NCBI RefSeq assembly: GCF_915070105.1
Contig: NZ_CAJZFJ010000041.1
Coordinates: forward strand, 1-20,862
Reading direction: 5' to 3'
Length of the DNA: 20,862 nt
Source: an uncultured Porphyromonas sp.
GTDB lineage: Bacteria; Bacteroidota; Bacteroidia; Bacteroidales; Porphyromonadaceae
Part shown: one piece after another, positions 1 through 7,597 of the stretch
Layout of the letters: every line of letters begins with the position of its first letter
How positions within the stretch are numbered: the stretch's first letter is position 1
Translations under genes and position numbers: made by a program
The notes under the pieces: model-generated
Seen by the model: the letters and a program-made list of their open reading frames with translations, nothing else
Database searches by the model: none
Told to the model about the DNA's origin: nothing

Positions 1-391
1 CGAGGTAGTTATTCTCCTTGTTGTGCAGGACGTTGTCCCCCGTGACGACCCCCGGAGTGACGAGTTCGGTGATCCCACGCTTGACAAGCTTCTTCGTTAG
101 CTTGGGATCCTCCAGCTGGTCACAGATGGCGACCCGTCTACCTGCCCTCACCAGCTTGGGAAGGTAGGTATCCAGAGCATGATGGGGGAAGCCCGCCAGC
201 TCAATGTGCATCGCCGAGCCATTAGCACGGCGGGGCAGCGTAATCCCGAGGATCTCTGCTGCGGCGATGGCATCCTCGCTGAAGGTCTCATAGAAGTCCC
301 CGACACGGAAGAGCAAGATAGCATCTGGGTGCTTGGCCTTGATCTCCATGTATTGCTTCATCAGGGGGGTCTCTACGATCTTCTTTGCCAT
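1..391 (-). CDS. mutS: DNA mismatch repair protein MutS, N-terminal part (cut by window edge)
   Basis: The first 130 residues of MutS, the mismatch-recognition ATPase of post-replicative repair; the rest lies beyond base 1. The minus-strand reading starts with ATG at 391-389 and begins MAKKIVETPLMKQYMEIK, then runs through HPDAILLFRVGDFYETF. That last stretch holds the Phe-X-Glu motif (F-Y-E) that MutS proteins insert at the mispaired base. It continues through the mismatch-binding domain I (the block ITLPRR, the stretch MHIELAGFPHHALDTYLPKL, and CDQLEDP). It follows the thioesterase gene on the same strand after 63 bp, so the two may be cotranscribed. The family is clear. The ATPase and clamp domains cannot be judged from this window. 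Confidence 0.95.
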   Translation of the reverse strand, partial: MAKKIVETPLMKQYMEIKAKHPDAILLFRVGDFYETFSEDAIAAAEILGITLPRRANGSAMHIELAGFPHHALDTYLPKLVRAGRRVAICDQLEDPKLTKKLVKRGITELVTPGVVTGDNVLHNKENNYL

Positions 392-454
392 TGTCTAGGG
401 GATATGGATGGGGGCTGTTCCTCTAAGAGTGGGGATAGGGTAGGTTTCGGGGGC

Positions 455-853
455 TTAGCTCAAGACGTCTTTGAGGAGGTCGGCGAAGAACTCCCCACGG
501 GTGAGTTGCCCATCACGTACCAGCACACACTCGACCTCACCACGAGCGGCTAGACTGCCATCGGTATGGAGGATATCCTGGTAGAACGTGAGCTTAGGGC
601 CACGCATCTGGCAGGTGAGCGCAGAGCGGAAGAAGTCTCCACTCCTAAGGCTCTTCTTATAGGCGATGGTGACCTTAGAGACGAAGGCGTCCAGCCCATC
701 TTCGTGCATCTTCCCGAAGTTCACCCCGAGGCTCTCGAGGAACTCATGTCGGGTATGCTCCATGTAGTGTTGGTAGTTGGCGTTATTGACGACGCCCTGT
801 AGGTCGCACTCGTAGTCGCGCACCTTCATCTCCAGCGAAAAAACGTATTCCAA
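455..853 (-). CDS. Acyl-CoA thioesterase, 4HBT hotdog family (YbgC/FadM-like)
   Basis: A 132-residue single-domain hotdog-fold protein of usual length for small acyl-CoA thioester hydrolases. Near the N-terminus the pattern Asp-x-x-Gly-x-Val-x-Asn-x-x-Tyr (D17, G20, V22, N24, Y27) matches the 4HBT active-site region, and D17 sits where the catalytic Asp of YbgC lies. The following helix (HYMEHTRHEFLESLG) and a strand-rich C-terminal half also fit. Family knowledge predicts cytosolic hydrolysis of acyl-CoA or acyl-ACP thioesters; the natural substrate cannot be told from sequence. A TAACTTTG -7-like element lies about 30 bp upstream of the start, so the gene probably heads a unit that includes mutS. 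Confidence 0.85.
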   Translation of the reverse strand: MEYVFSLEMKVRDYECDLQGVVNNANYQHYMEHTRHEFLESLGVNFGKMHEDGLDAFVSKVTIAYKKSLRSGDFFRSALTCQMRGPKLTFYQDILHTDGSLAARGEVECVLVRDGQLTRGEFFADLLKDVLS

Positions 854-1380
854 TGTGATTGTCTAAATAAGTAATCTTCTTACAAAGTTACACCAAATCA
901 GGTGAATATCCACCCCAAGTCTCCCCCACCCAAAAGCCCCTCCATCCCCTGCCCATGTTCCCACTCCATCCCCTCCCCTCAAGCAGAAGGCCACCACCCT
1001 ACTCCGCCCTCCCCCATAGATAGCCATACAGCTCCTCCCTAGAGACGGATACCCTAATCCCCCATACATAGCACCCCTTCCACAATCTTGCACACAGTCC
1101 CCCACCACCCTAGCCACCTCCCCTACACTCTAGCCCACCCTACCAGCCTATCCATCTCCACCCTACTATCTCTAGTCTCCTCCCACCAGCCTAACACTCC
1201 GTCCCACCCTGTCTACACATATCGTTCCCTCTATCCCTAGGTATGCTGCCCTACCCTCCGATACATCTCCGCCCCAGCACATCTACACACAGCTGTCCCA
1301 CAGCCCCATCCACCCCTACCCTACGACACCTATATATAATGGTACTACAGGACAGATATGGTGCTCTCTCCGAGCCCCCA
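854..1380. other. Gene-free C-rich intergenic stretch
   Basis: No open reading frame here resembles a protein. The plus strand is pyrimidine-rich and G-poor from about 895 to 1345, with many short CCACCCT, CTCCC and CCCTAC runs; in the 60 bases from 961, C outnumbers G about five to one by eye. Apart from the thioesterase promoter element at its left end, no defined site or RNA gene was seen. Confidence 0.6.
883..890 (-). promoter_or_regulatory. Bacteroidetes-type -7 promoter element for the thioesterase gene
   Basis: The minus strand reads TAACTTTG, a full match to the Bacteroidetes -7 consensus TAnnTTTG, placed 30 bp before the ATG at 853. No well-spaced TTTG -33 element is visible; the nearest TTTG is only 3 bases upstream of the -7 box. 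The call rests on one element and its position. Confidence 0.4.
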
Positions 1381-1577
1381 CCTATGCAGGTCTTGAGAGG
1401 GCTGGGAGAGGACACGGTATGTCCTCTGTAATCACCTTACATAGGTGACGACAACGCTCTCGGTATGATCGCCACTGCGCTCTCGGTATGTTCGCATCCA
1501 TCACCTTACATAGGTGATTACAGAGGACTCAGTATGCACCCTCCTAGCCCTCTCAGAATGTACACTCCTGCGAGCAT
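1381..1577 (+). repeat. 23-bp-period repeat array, copy 1
   Basis: A 7-bp core recurs at a constant 23-24 bp step: CGGTATG at 1415, TACATAG at 1438, CGGTATG at 1461 and 1484, TACATAG at 1507, CAGTATG at 1530 and CAGAATG at 1554. The two TACATAG units sit inside the dyad TCACCTTACATAGGTGA (1432-1448 and 1501-1517). The outer 27-bp arms 1422-1448 and 1501-1527 are inverted repeats of each other except at the centre, so the block is one large interrupted palindrome. A near-identical copy lies inverted at about 10241-10450. No coding reading is convincing. The function is unknown. Confidence 0.85.
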
Positions 1578-1608
1578 TAGATAGGGGGTAGGTCAGATAG
1601 GTATGAGT

Positions 1609-1627
1609 AGGTCTAATAAGTCCAATA
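1609..1627. repeat. Short 9-bp tandem repeat (two units)
   Basis: Two adjacent units, GTCTAATAA and GTCCAATAA, preceded by a G-rich flank. They are the same 9-mers that form the longer arrays near 10.1-10.8 kb and that occur inside each 162-bp repeat, here in the opposite orientation to those inside the 162-bp repeats. Confidence 0.6.
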
Positions 1628-1645
1628 AACAGATACTACACCACC

Positions 1646-2108
1646 CTACCCCGACCCCACCTATCACACCTCGCCCTACCTACGACTCGCCATAGGAGCA
1701 CTTCACCGACCACCCTATTAGACCTATTGCACCCATTGGACTTATTAGATCTACTCTCACCTACACTAGTCCCAGCTCTACTCCACTAGCCCCATACTCG
1801 ACCCCAGCTACCCCGACCCCCACCTATCATACCTAGCCCACCTACGACTCGCCGTGGGAGCACTTCACCGACCACCCTATTAGACCTATTGCACCCATTG
1901 GACCTATTAGCCCTACTATCACCTACACTAGTCCCAGCTCTACTCCGCTAGCGCCATACTCGACCCCAGCTACCTCGACCCCCACCTATCACACCTAGCC
2001 CTACCTACGACTCGCCATGGAGGCACTTCACCGACCACCCTATTAGACCTATTGCACCCATTGGACCTATTAGACCTACTCCCACCTACACTAGTCCTAC
2101 TCGGCTAG
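1646..2108 (+). repeat. 162-bp tandem repeat, three copies
   Basis: Copies begin at 1646, 1808 and 1970 (162-bp steps; the third has one extra base) and the last is truncated near 2108. Each copy holds, in order, a CTACCCCGACC start, TACGACTCGCC, CACTTCACCGACCACC, then a run of 9-mers (CTATTAGAC, CTATTGCAC, CCATTGGAC and similar), then CACCTACACTAGTCC. Copies differ by scattered substitutions, which indicates old or tolerated divergence. Stop codons and the non-coding look argue against a protein. A diverged inverted relative of part of the unit is seen near 10455-10565. Confidence 0.85.
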
Positions 2109-2258
2109 GTCTACCCCACGAGCGACCCACAGCTATCCTGCCTAGACTAGCTATGGGACTAGTAGGCAGTGTGCTACCTGAGCGGGTGGGGAGAGCCTCG
2201 CCTTGGGTGGAAGGGGAGACGTTACAGTACTACCTGCCTCTATTTGCCACAAAAAGAC

Positions 2259-2266
2259 TAACTTTG
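2259..2266 (+). promoter_or_regulatory. Bacteroidetes-type -7 promoter element for rsmE
   Basis: TAACTTTG matches TAnnTTTG and ends 26 bp before the rsmE ATG at 2293. A TTTG lies upstream at 2243-2246, but the 12-bp gap is shorter than the usual -33/-7 spacing. The position would make transcription start near 2274, downstream of the alternative ATG at 2203, which favours the start at 2293. Confidence 0.4.
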
Positions 2267-2292
2267 GTAGAGTAAATGGACATGATGCTTGG

Positions 2293-3027
2293 ATGAAGGA
2301 TCTACCACTCTTTTACGCACCCCAGCTGCGCGAGGAACAGCAGCTCCCTGAGGCCGAGGCCTTACACGCAATCAGAGCTCTACGTACCTCTGTCGGCGAC
2401 GAACTTCTCGTCACCGATGGCCGAGGTACACTCTATGAGACCCTCGTCACTGCCGTGGACCGCCGTCACTGCCTCTTCTCGATCACTAGAGAGGAAGCGT
2501 GGCAGAAGTACTGGCCCGCACACTGGAGCATAGCTGTCGCCCCTACCAAGAATATCGACCGCATCGAGTGGATGATCGAGAAGATGGTAGAGGTAGGTGT
2601 AGATGAGATCATACTCCTTCGCACTAAGCACTCCGAGCGCAAGCATGTCAATCAAGAGCGACTAGAACGCATCGTACAGAGTGCGATGAAGCAGTCACAG
2701 AAGGCTCTCCTCCCCACCCTACGTACAGACGTCAGCATCACCGAGCTCTTCGCTGAGGCTCGACAGCTCGTGCGCCTGATTGCCCATTGCCGTGAAGGTA
2801 TTGGCCCCGATCGGGTGACCATAGATCGTGCCTTTACCCCCCAGCAGGATGTGCTGGTAGCCATCGGGCCGGAGGGGGACTTTACGACCGAGGAGCTCGA
2901 GGAAGGCCTTAGGCTAGGCTTTACCCCCATCACCCTAGGGGAGAGCCGTCTGCGTACCGAGACGGCTGGGCTCATCGCACTGCAGTGGCTACACACCCTG
3001 AGTATGCTCCACCCACCATGTGACTAA
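2293..3027 (+). CDS. rsmE: 16S rRNA (uracil1498-N3)-methyltransferase RsmE
   Basis: A 244-residue SPOUT-class methyltransferase that family knowledge assigns to N3-methylation of U1498 in 16S rRNA using S-adenosylmethionine. The start MKDLPLFYAPQL was chosen over an in-frame ATG 90 bp upstream because the RsmE family begins with this short basic segment (the pattern F-Y-x-P) and because a promoter element lies between the two ATGs. The N-terminal PUA-like domain carries H-A-I-R-A-L-R followed by VGDELLVTDGRG. The C-terminal knotted SAM-binding region reads IGPEGDFTTEELEEG and then LGESRLRTETAGL, both RsmE signatures. The gene is followed after 42 bp by the carboxyltransferase gene on the same strand. 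Confidence 0.95.
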   Translation: MKDLPLFYAPQLREEQQLPEAEALHAIRALRTSVGDELLVTDGRGTLYETLVTAVDRRHCLFSITREEAWQKYWPAHWSIAVAPTKNIDRIEWMIEKMVEVGVDEIILLRTKHSERKHVNQERLERIVQSAMKQSQKALLPTLRTDVSITELFAEARQLVRLIAHCREGIGPDRVTIDRAFTPQQDVLVAIGPEGDFTTEELEEGLRLGFTPITLGESRLRTETAGLIALQWLHTLSMLHPPCD

Positions 3028-3069
3028 GGAATAGTAAACAATAAATACCTAAAACAACCATCGACTCTT

Positions 3070-4935
3070 ATGAAGCAGAGAGAAATCAAATTCAGCCTCA
3101 TCTACCGCGACATGTGGCAGTCCTCGGGTAAGTATCAACCCCGTCGGGATCAGCTCGAGCGTATCGCTCCCGTACTCGTCGAGATGGGCTGCTTCGCTCG
3201 TGTGGAAACCAATGGTGGTGCCTTCGAGCAGGTGAACCTCCTCTATGGGGAGAACCCCAACAAGGCTGTACGTGCCTTCACCAAGCCCCTGAACGAAGCG
3301 GGTATCCAGACCCACATGCTCGACCGTGGACTCAACGGTCTGCGTATGTTCCCCGTGCCTGCCGACGTACGTCGCCTGATGTACAAGGTCAAGAAGGCTC
3401 AGGGCGTAGACATCACACGTATCTTCGACGGGCTCAACGACCCACGTAACGTCATCCCCTCCATCAAGTACGCTAAGGAGGCGGGTATGATCCCACAGGC
3501 AACACTCTGTATTACCCACTCGCCTGTGCACACCGTAGAGTACTACGCTGACCTAGCTGACCAGTTCATCGCTGCTGGTGCCCCCGAGATCTGCCTCAAG
3601 GACATGGCTGGTGTCGGTCGCCCTCGCTTCCTCGGCAAGCTCGTCAAGGCCATCAAGACCAAGCACCCCGAGGTCATCATCGAGTACCACGGTCACTCTG
3701 GCCCTGGCTTCTCCGTAGCCTCCATGCTCGAGGTATGTGACAATGGTGCCGACATCATCGACGTAGCTATGGAGCCCCTATCTTGGGGTAAGATCCACCC
3801 AGACGTCATCACCATCCGTGAGATGCTCCTAGACGCTGGCTACAAGGTACCCGAGATCAACATGGACGCCTATATGCGTGCTCGTGCCCTCACACAGGAG
3901 TTCATCGACGACTTCCTCGGTTACTTTATGGACCGCTCTAACCTCCTGACCTCTTCCCTACTCGTAGGTTGCGGTCTACCCGGTGGTATGATGGGCTCCA
4001 TGATGGCTGACCTGAAGGGTGTACACGCTGGTATCAACATGCACCTACGCAAGAAGGGCGAGAAGGAGCTCACTGTAGACGACCTACTCGTGCGCCTCTT
4101 CGACGAAGTAGCCTATGTATGGCCACGTCTTGGTTACCCCCCACTCGTCACACCCTTCAGCCAGTACGTGAAGAATGTAGCTCTGATGAACGTCTACAAC
4201 CTCACCATCGGCAAGGGTCGCTGGGAAGCTATCGACAACAATACCTGGGGTATGATCCTCGGTAAGTCAGGACAGCTCCCTGGTAAGCTCGACCCAGAGA
4301 TCATCGCTCTAGCTAAGGAGAAGGGTCTGGAGTTCACGACCGAAGACCCACAGCTCAACTATCCCGATGCCCTCGACAAGTTCCGCAAGGAGATGGAAGA
4401 GAATGGCTGGGAGCTCGGTGAGGACGACGAAGAGCTCTTCGAGTTCGCTATGCACGAGGCTCAGTACCGTGACTACAAGAGCGGTGTAGCGAAGGAACGC
4501 TTCCAGGCTGACCTAGACAAGGCCAAGACGGCCGCCCTCGTCAAGCAGGGCTACAGCGAGGAAGATGCACTGAAGGTTAAGCGTCAAGGCACAGAGCCTA
4601 TCAGCGCTCCTGCCTCCGGTCAGATCATCTGGGAGGTAGATCCCGAGGATTACTCTACGGCACCTGCGCTAGGTACCTTCATCCGTACGGGTGAGCCCCT
4701 CTGCTACATCCAGACGACTGCAGGGTACTTTGAGCCCGTGATCTCCAACTTCACTGGTCGCCTAAGCGAAGTCGTTGCTCAGGGTGCTAACATCCGCAAG
4801 GGTGATGCCCTAGCCTATGTACGTCCCGCCGACCACGAAGAGCTCTTCACCGAGACAGAGCCCGAGCGTCTACAGCGTGTAGAGAAGCTCGAGGAGGTAC
4901 GTCACGTCATCCGTAAGCAGAGAGGGGCAAAGTAG
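3070..4935 (+). CDS. oadA: Carboxyltransferase, oxaloacetate decarboxylase alpha / pyruvate carboxylase B-like, with a biotinyl-like C-terminal domain lacking the biotin lysine
   Basis: A 621-residue protein. Residues about 5-290 form the DRE-TIM/HMGL-like carboxyltransferase barrel: metal ligand D14 in YRDMWQSS, FDGLNDPRN, the catalytic-type lysine K177 in CLKDMAG, and metal ligands H207 and H209 in EYHGHSG. Residues about 300-480 match the conserved carboxylase domain (PGGMMGSMMADL). The last part (about 530-595) resembles a biotinyl/lipoyl domain, but where biotin carriers have AMKM it reads TTAG (T549 to G552), so the lysine is replaced by glycine. The family moves carboxyl groups between biotin and pyruvate/oxaloacetate; if active, this subunit would need a biotin carrier encoded elsewhere. 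No such carrier or membrane decarboxylase subunit lies in the window. A strong terminator follows. Confidence 0.85.
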   Translation: MKQREIKFSLIYRDMWQSSGKYQPRRDQLERIAPVLVEMGCFARVETNGGAFEQVNLLYGENPNKAVRAFTKPLNEAGIQTHMLDRGLNGLRMFPVPADVRRLMYKVKKAQGVDITRIFDGLNDPRNVIPSIKYAKEAGMIPQATLCITHSPVHTVEYYADLADQFIAAGAPEICLKDMAGVGRPRFLGKLVKAIKTKHPEVIIEYHGHSGPGFSVASMLEVCDNGADIIDVAMEPLSWGKIHPDVITIREMLLDAGYKVPEINMDAYMRARALTQEFIDDFLGYFMDRSNLLTSSLLVGCGLPGGMMGSMMADLKGVHAGINMHLRKKGEKELTVDDLLVRLFDEVAYVWPRLGYPPLVTPFSQYVKNVALMNVYNLTIGKGRWEAIDNNTWGMILGKSGQLPGKLDPEIIALAKEKGLEFTTEDPQLNYPDALDKFRKEMEENGWELGEDDEELFEFAMHEAQYRDYKSGVAKERFQADLDKAKTAALVKQGYSEEDALKVKRQGTEPISAPASGQIIWEVDPEDYSTAPALGTFIRTGEPLCYIQTTAGYFEPVISNFTGRLSEVVAQGANIRKGDALAYVRPADHEELFTETEPERLQRVEKLEEVRHVIRKQRGAK

Positions 4936-4958
4936 CCACCTCCGCACCCCCTACAAGC

Positions 4959-4999
4959 GATATGCCCCACTCCTCATAGGCTGAGGAGTGGGGCATATC
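4959..4999 (+). terminator. Rho-independent terminator after the carboxyltransferase gene
   Basis: A perfect 18-bp stem (4959-4976 with 4982-4999) and a 5-base loop, followed by ATTTATT on the plus strand. It lies between convergent genes. The T-rich side points to termination of the plus-strand unit, though the stem could also block transcription coming from the left. Confidence 0.9.
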
Positions 5000-5055
5000 A
5001 TTTATTGTCCCTGAGGGTGCGTTAGCTTTCGCCTAGGATGAGGCTCGGGAGGGGA

Positions 5056-6198
5056 CTATTCGTGTGAGAGGAGCACCTCCTCATAGATCGTAGATAGCTC
5101 CTTGGCTATACGCTTCGGGGTGAACCGCTCTACGTAGCGCCTTCCCTCCTCGATCATCCTCTTGCGTAGGGAGATGTCGATGACTACCCGATCAATCATC
5201 GCCGCCAGCATGGTAGCATCCTTAGGGTCTGTATAGAGGCTATGAGGGCCACCAGCCTCCTCCAGACAAGAGCCCGTAGCACCGATGACCGGTACACCCG
5301 CATTGAGCGCCTCGATGATGGGGATACCGAAGCCCTCAAAGCGAGAAGGGTAGACGAAGACCTCTGCGCCAGCGTAGATACCCGGTAGGTAGCCGTTGGG
5401 GACGCCATGTAGCAGATGCAGGCGAGAGAGGACTCCCATACGCCGAGCACACTCCAGCACGGTCTGTACGTAGGGTGTCTTGCGTCCCACGGCTACGAGG
5501 TGGAGCTCACGATCCTGGAGCTGACCAAGAGCCTCAACGATGAGGGCGAGGTTCTTACGCTCCTCGATACTGCCCACAAAGAGGATGTAGCGTCGGGGTA
5601 GTGCGAAGTGGCTACGTGCCTCTGCGACCTGCTCGGGAGTGATAGAGGCGAAGGCCTCGGAGCAGCCTTGATAGACCGTTGTCACCCGCTCCTCCTCTAC
5701 TCCGAAGATGTCGATCACATCCCTTCGGGTAGCCTCGCTGACGGTGATCACTCGGTCGGCATGTCGTGCAGAGGCTCCATACTTCTTGCGATAGAGGAGA
5801 CGGTCAATACCCTTATAGAACTGCGGGTAGCGCACAAATGCCAGATCATGGATCGTCACCACCGTCCCGATGTGCCGAGCACGATAGAGACCGATAGGGA
5901 GCTCGTTGCTGAGCCCATGGTAGAGATCCACGTGCTGCTGAGGGAGCTGACGGGGCACGGAATAGTTGCGCCATATGCTCCCTCCAAGTAAAGCCAGCGC
6001 ACGATGGGGGGTGAAGAGGTGCACGGAGCGGTGGGTGAGTAGTCGCTTGTAGAGAGCTGGGTCACCCGCCGAAGGCGAGTAGAGCAGATAGCGATTCTCT
6101 GGGCGAAACTCCGTCAGCGTCTCCAGCACGAAGCGACTATAGTTGCCTAGCCCCGTAGCGTTGTTCGTGATACGCTTGGCATCGTATGCTATGGTCAT
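5056..6198 (-). CDS. GT4-family (GT-B fold) glycosyltransferase
   Basis: A 380-residue GT-B enzyme of the mannosyltransferase-like GT4 group. The N-terminus (IAYDAKRITNNATGLGNYSR) has the glycine-rich acceptor-side loop typical of these enzymes. TIHDLAFVRYP and then DRVITVSEATRRD follow in the N-domain. The C-domain has ILFVGSIEERKN and the EX7E donor-sugar motif (E288 to E296, in EGFGIPIIEALNAG). No signal peptide or membrane span is evident, so it is probably cytosolic or peripheral, adding a sugar from a nucleotide donor to a surface polysaccharide or glycolipid. The sugar and acceptor cannot be inferred. It lies 31 bp downstream of the MFS gene on the same strand, so cotranscription is possible. 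Confidence 0.85.
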   Translation of the reverse strand: MTIAYDAKRITNNATGLGNYSRFVLETLTEFRPENRYLLYSPSAGDPALYKRLLTHRSVHLFTPHRALALLGGSIWRNYSVPRQLPQQHVDLYHGLSNELPIGLYRARHIGTVVTIHDLAFVRYPQFYKGIDRLLYRKKYGASARHADRVITVSEATRRDVIDIFGVEEERVTTVYQGCSEAFASITPEQVAEARSHFALPRRYILFVGSIEERKNLALIVEALGQLQDRELHLVAVGRKTPYVQTVLECARRMGVLSRLHLLHGVPNGYLPGIYAGAEVFVYPSRFEGFGIPIIEALNAGVPVIGATGSCLEEAGGPHSLYTDPKDATMLAAMIDRVVIDISLRKRMIEEGRRYVERFTPKRIAKELSTIYEEVLLSHE

Positions 6199-6229
6199 AT
6201 CCCAGTGCTGTAGGTAAGGGGGTGACGGA

Positions 6230-7495
6230 CTAGCGTGCTACATCCGCCTTGTAGCGGAAGAGCACAGCGAAGAGGACGGCAACAACAGCTGCATAGGCAG
6301 CGAAGAGGTACCAGCTTAGGCTCCAGCCTGCTAGCTGAGCATTCACATCATGCTCGCTGTAGACGAAGTGGTTAATGACCGCCTGCGCCCCTAGCGAACC
6401 GAGGGTAGCCCCGATCCCGTTCGTCATGATCATGAAGAGCCCCTGTGCGCTGGAGCGGATAGATGGGTCTGTCTCCTTGTCCACGAAGAGCGAACCCGAG
6501 ACATTGAAGAAGTCAAAGGCCACCCCATAGACGACCATACTCAGCAGGAAGAGCCAAACGCCTGCTCCTGGGTCGCCTAAACCTAGGAACGCAAAGCGTA
6601 GCACCCAAGCCATCATAGCGATCAGCATAACGATCTTGATACCGAAGCGACGCAGAGCGAAGGGGATGAGCAGGATACACAGCGTCTCCGAGAGCTGAGA
6701 GAGCGAGATGAGGATATTGGCATGCTTGACCCCAAAGGTCTCTGCATAGGCGGGTATCTCTCCGAAGGTGCTGATGAAGGGATTAGCAAAACCATTGGTG
6801 ATCTGTAGACTTACCCCTAGGAGCATGGAGAAGATAAAGAAGAGTGCCATCTTGCGCTGCTTGAAGAGCGAGAAGGCCTTTAGACCAAGAGCCTCCACCA
6901 GCCCCTTACCCTCGCCCTTAGGTGCAGTCGGACAGTTGGGCAGTGTCTGTGCATAGAGAGCCAACACCAGCCCTATACCGCCCGAGATAGCGAACTGCCC
7001 ACTAGTAGCCTCCACACCGATCAAGCTCACCGTGATCATCGTGCAGATGAAGCCCACCGTACCGAAGACACGGATCGGCGGGAAGCTCTTCACTAGATCC
7101 ATACCGGCCTGCTCGAGGGAGGAATAGGCCACGGAGTTACTTAGTGCCAAGGTGGGCATATAGAAGGCCACACTCAGCGTATAGATCGTAAAGAGTACCG
7201 AGTAGCTCGGTGCCTCCGTGAGGGTGTAGGCGAAGAGCCCAAACATCAGCAGTCCTGCTATCGCATGGCACAGACCGAGTAGGCGCTGAGCTGGTATCCA
7301 GCGGTCAGCGACGATACCCATCAGTGCGGGCATAAAGAGGGAGACAATACCTTGCATGGCATAGAAGTTCCCGATACCCTCGGCGAATCCCGCTGAACCG
7401 AGATAGCGCCCCATGGAGGTGAGGTACGCGCCCCAGATGGCGAACTGCAGGAAGTTCATCACCGTTAGGCGAAGCTTGATGTTACGTGTATGCAT
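6230..7495 (-). CDS. MFS transporter, nucleoside:H+ symporter (NupG/XapB)-like
   Basis: A 421-residue polytopic membrane protein with about 12 hydrophobic segments. The N-terminus, with LRLTVMNFLQFAIWGAYLTS and MGRYLG soon after, is characteristic of the nucleoside:H+ symporter branch of the major facilitator superfamily. The loop between TM2 and TM3 reads GIVADRWIPAQRLL, the MFS cytoplasmic loop. A longer central hydrophilic segment (PNCPTAPKGEGKGLVEALGLKA, about residues 190-210) separates the two six-helix halves. Length and layout fit the family. Proton-driven nucleoside uptake across the inner membrane is the usual role, but many Bacteroidetes members have no tested substrate, so specificity is inferred. 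A hairpin at 7520-7584 separates it from the DUF4270 gene upstream. Confidence 0.8.
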   Translation of the reverse strand: MHTRNIKLRLTVMNFLQFAIWGAYLTSMGRYLGSAGFAEGIGNFYAMQGIVSLFMPALMGIVADRWIPAQRLLGLCHAIAGLLMFGLFAYTLTEAPSYSVLFTIYTLSVAFYMPTLALSNSVAYSSLEQAGMDLVKSFPPIRVFGTVGFICTMITVSLIGVEATSGQFAISGGIGLVLALYAQTLPNCPTAPKGEGKGLVEALGLKAFSLFKQRKMALFFIFSMLLGVSLQITNGFANPFISTFGEIPAYAETFGVKHANILISLSQLSETLCILLIPFALRRFGIKIVMLIAMMAWVLRFAFLGLGDPGAGVWLFLLSMVVYGVAFDFFNVSGSLFVDKETDPSIRSSAQGLFMIMTNGIGATLGSLGAQAVINHFVYSEHDVNAQLAGWSLSWYLFAAYAAVVAVLFAVLFRYKADVAR

Positions 7496-7519
7496 GTGTG
7501 TATCTATTTTTATGGAGAA

Positions 7520-7584
7520 GGGACACCCCCCGACCTCAGCACTCCCTCCAGGTGGGGAGCAGTGCTGTGATCGGGGGGTGTCCC
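7520..7584 (-). terminator. Long GC-rich hairpin between the DUF4270 lipoprotein and MFS genes
   Basis: A perfect 14-bp outer stem (7520-7533 with 7571-7584) encloses a second 7-bp stem (7537-7543 with 7561-7567). It lies just after the stop codon of the minus-strand DUF4270 gene. There is no T-tract on the minus-strand exit side; the T-rich flank is instead on the plus-strand exit side. It is therefore a likely transcription barrier or mRNA-end structure rather than a textbook terminator. Confidence 0.65.
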
Positions 7585-7597
7585 CCTGTGTTTGTCT

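Noticed and set aside
863..1117. Minus-strand open frame upstream of the thioesterase
   Set aside because: It is a glycine/arginine-rich translation of C-rich low-complexity DNA and crosses the thioesterase promoter element.
1381..1577. CRISPR array
   Set aside because: Units are only 23 bp with no distinct spacers, the cores alternate between two sequences, and no cas genes are nearby.
2203..2292. N-terminal extension of rsmE from an upstream ATG
   Set aside because: The extra 30 residues do not resemble RsmE, and the -7-like promoter element lies inside the extension.
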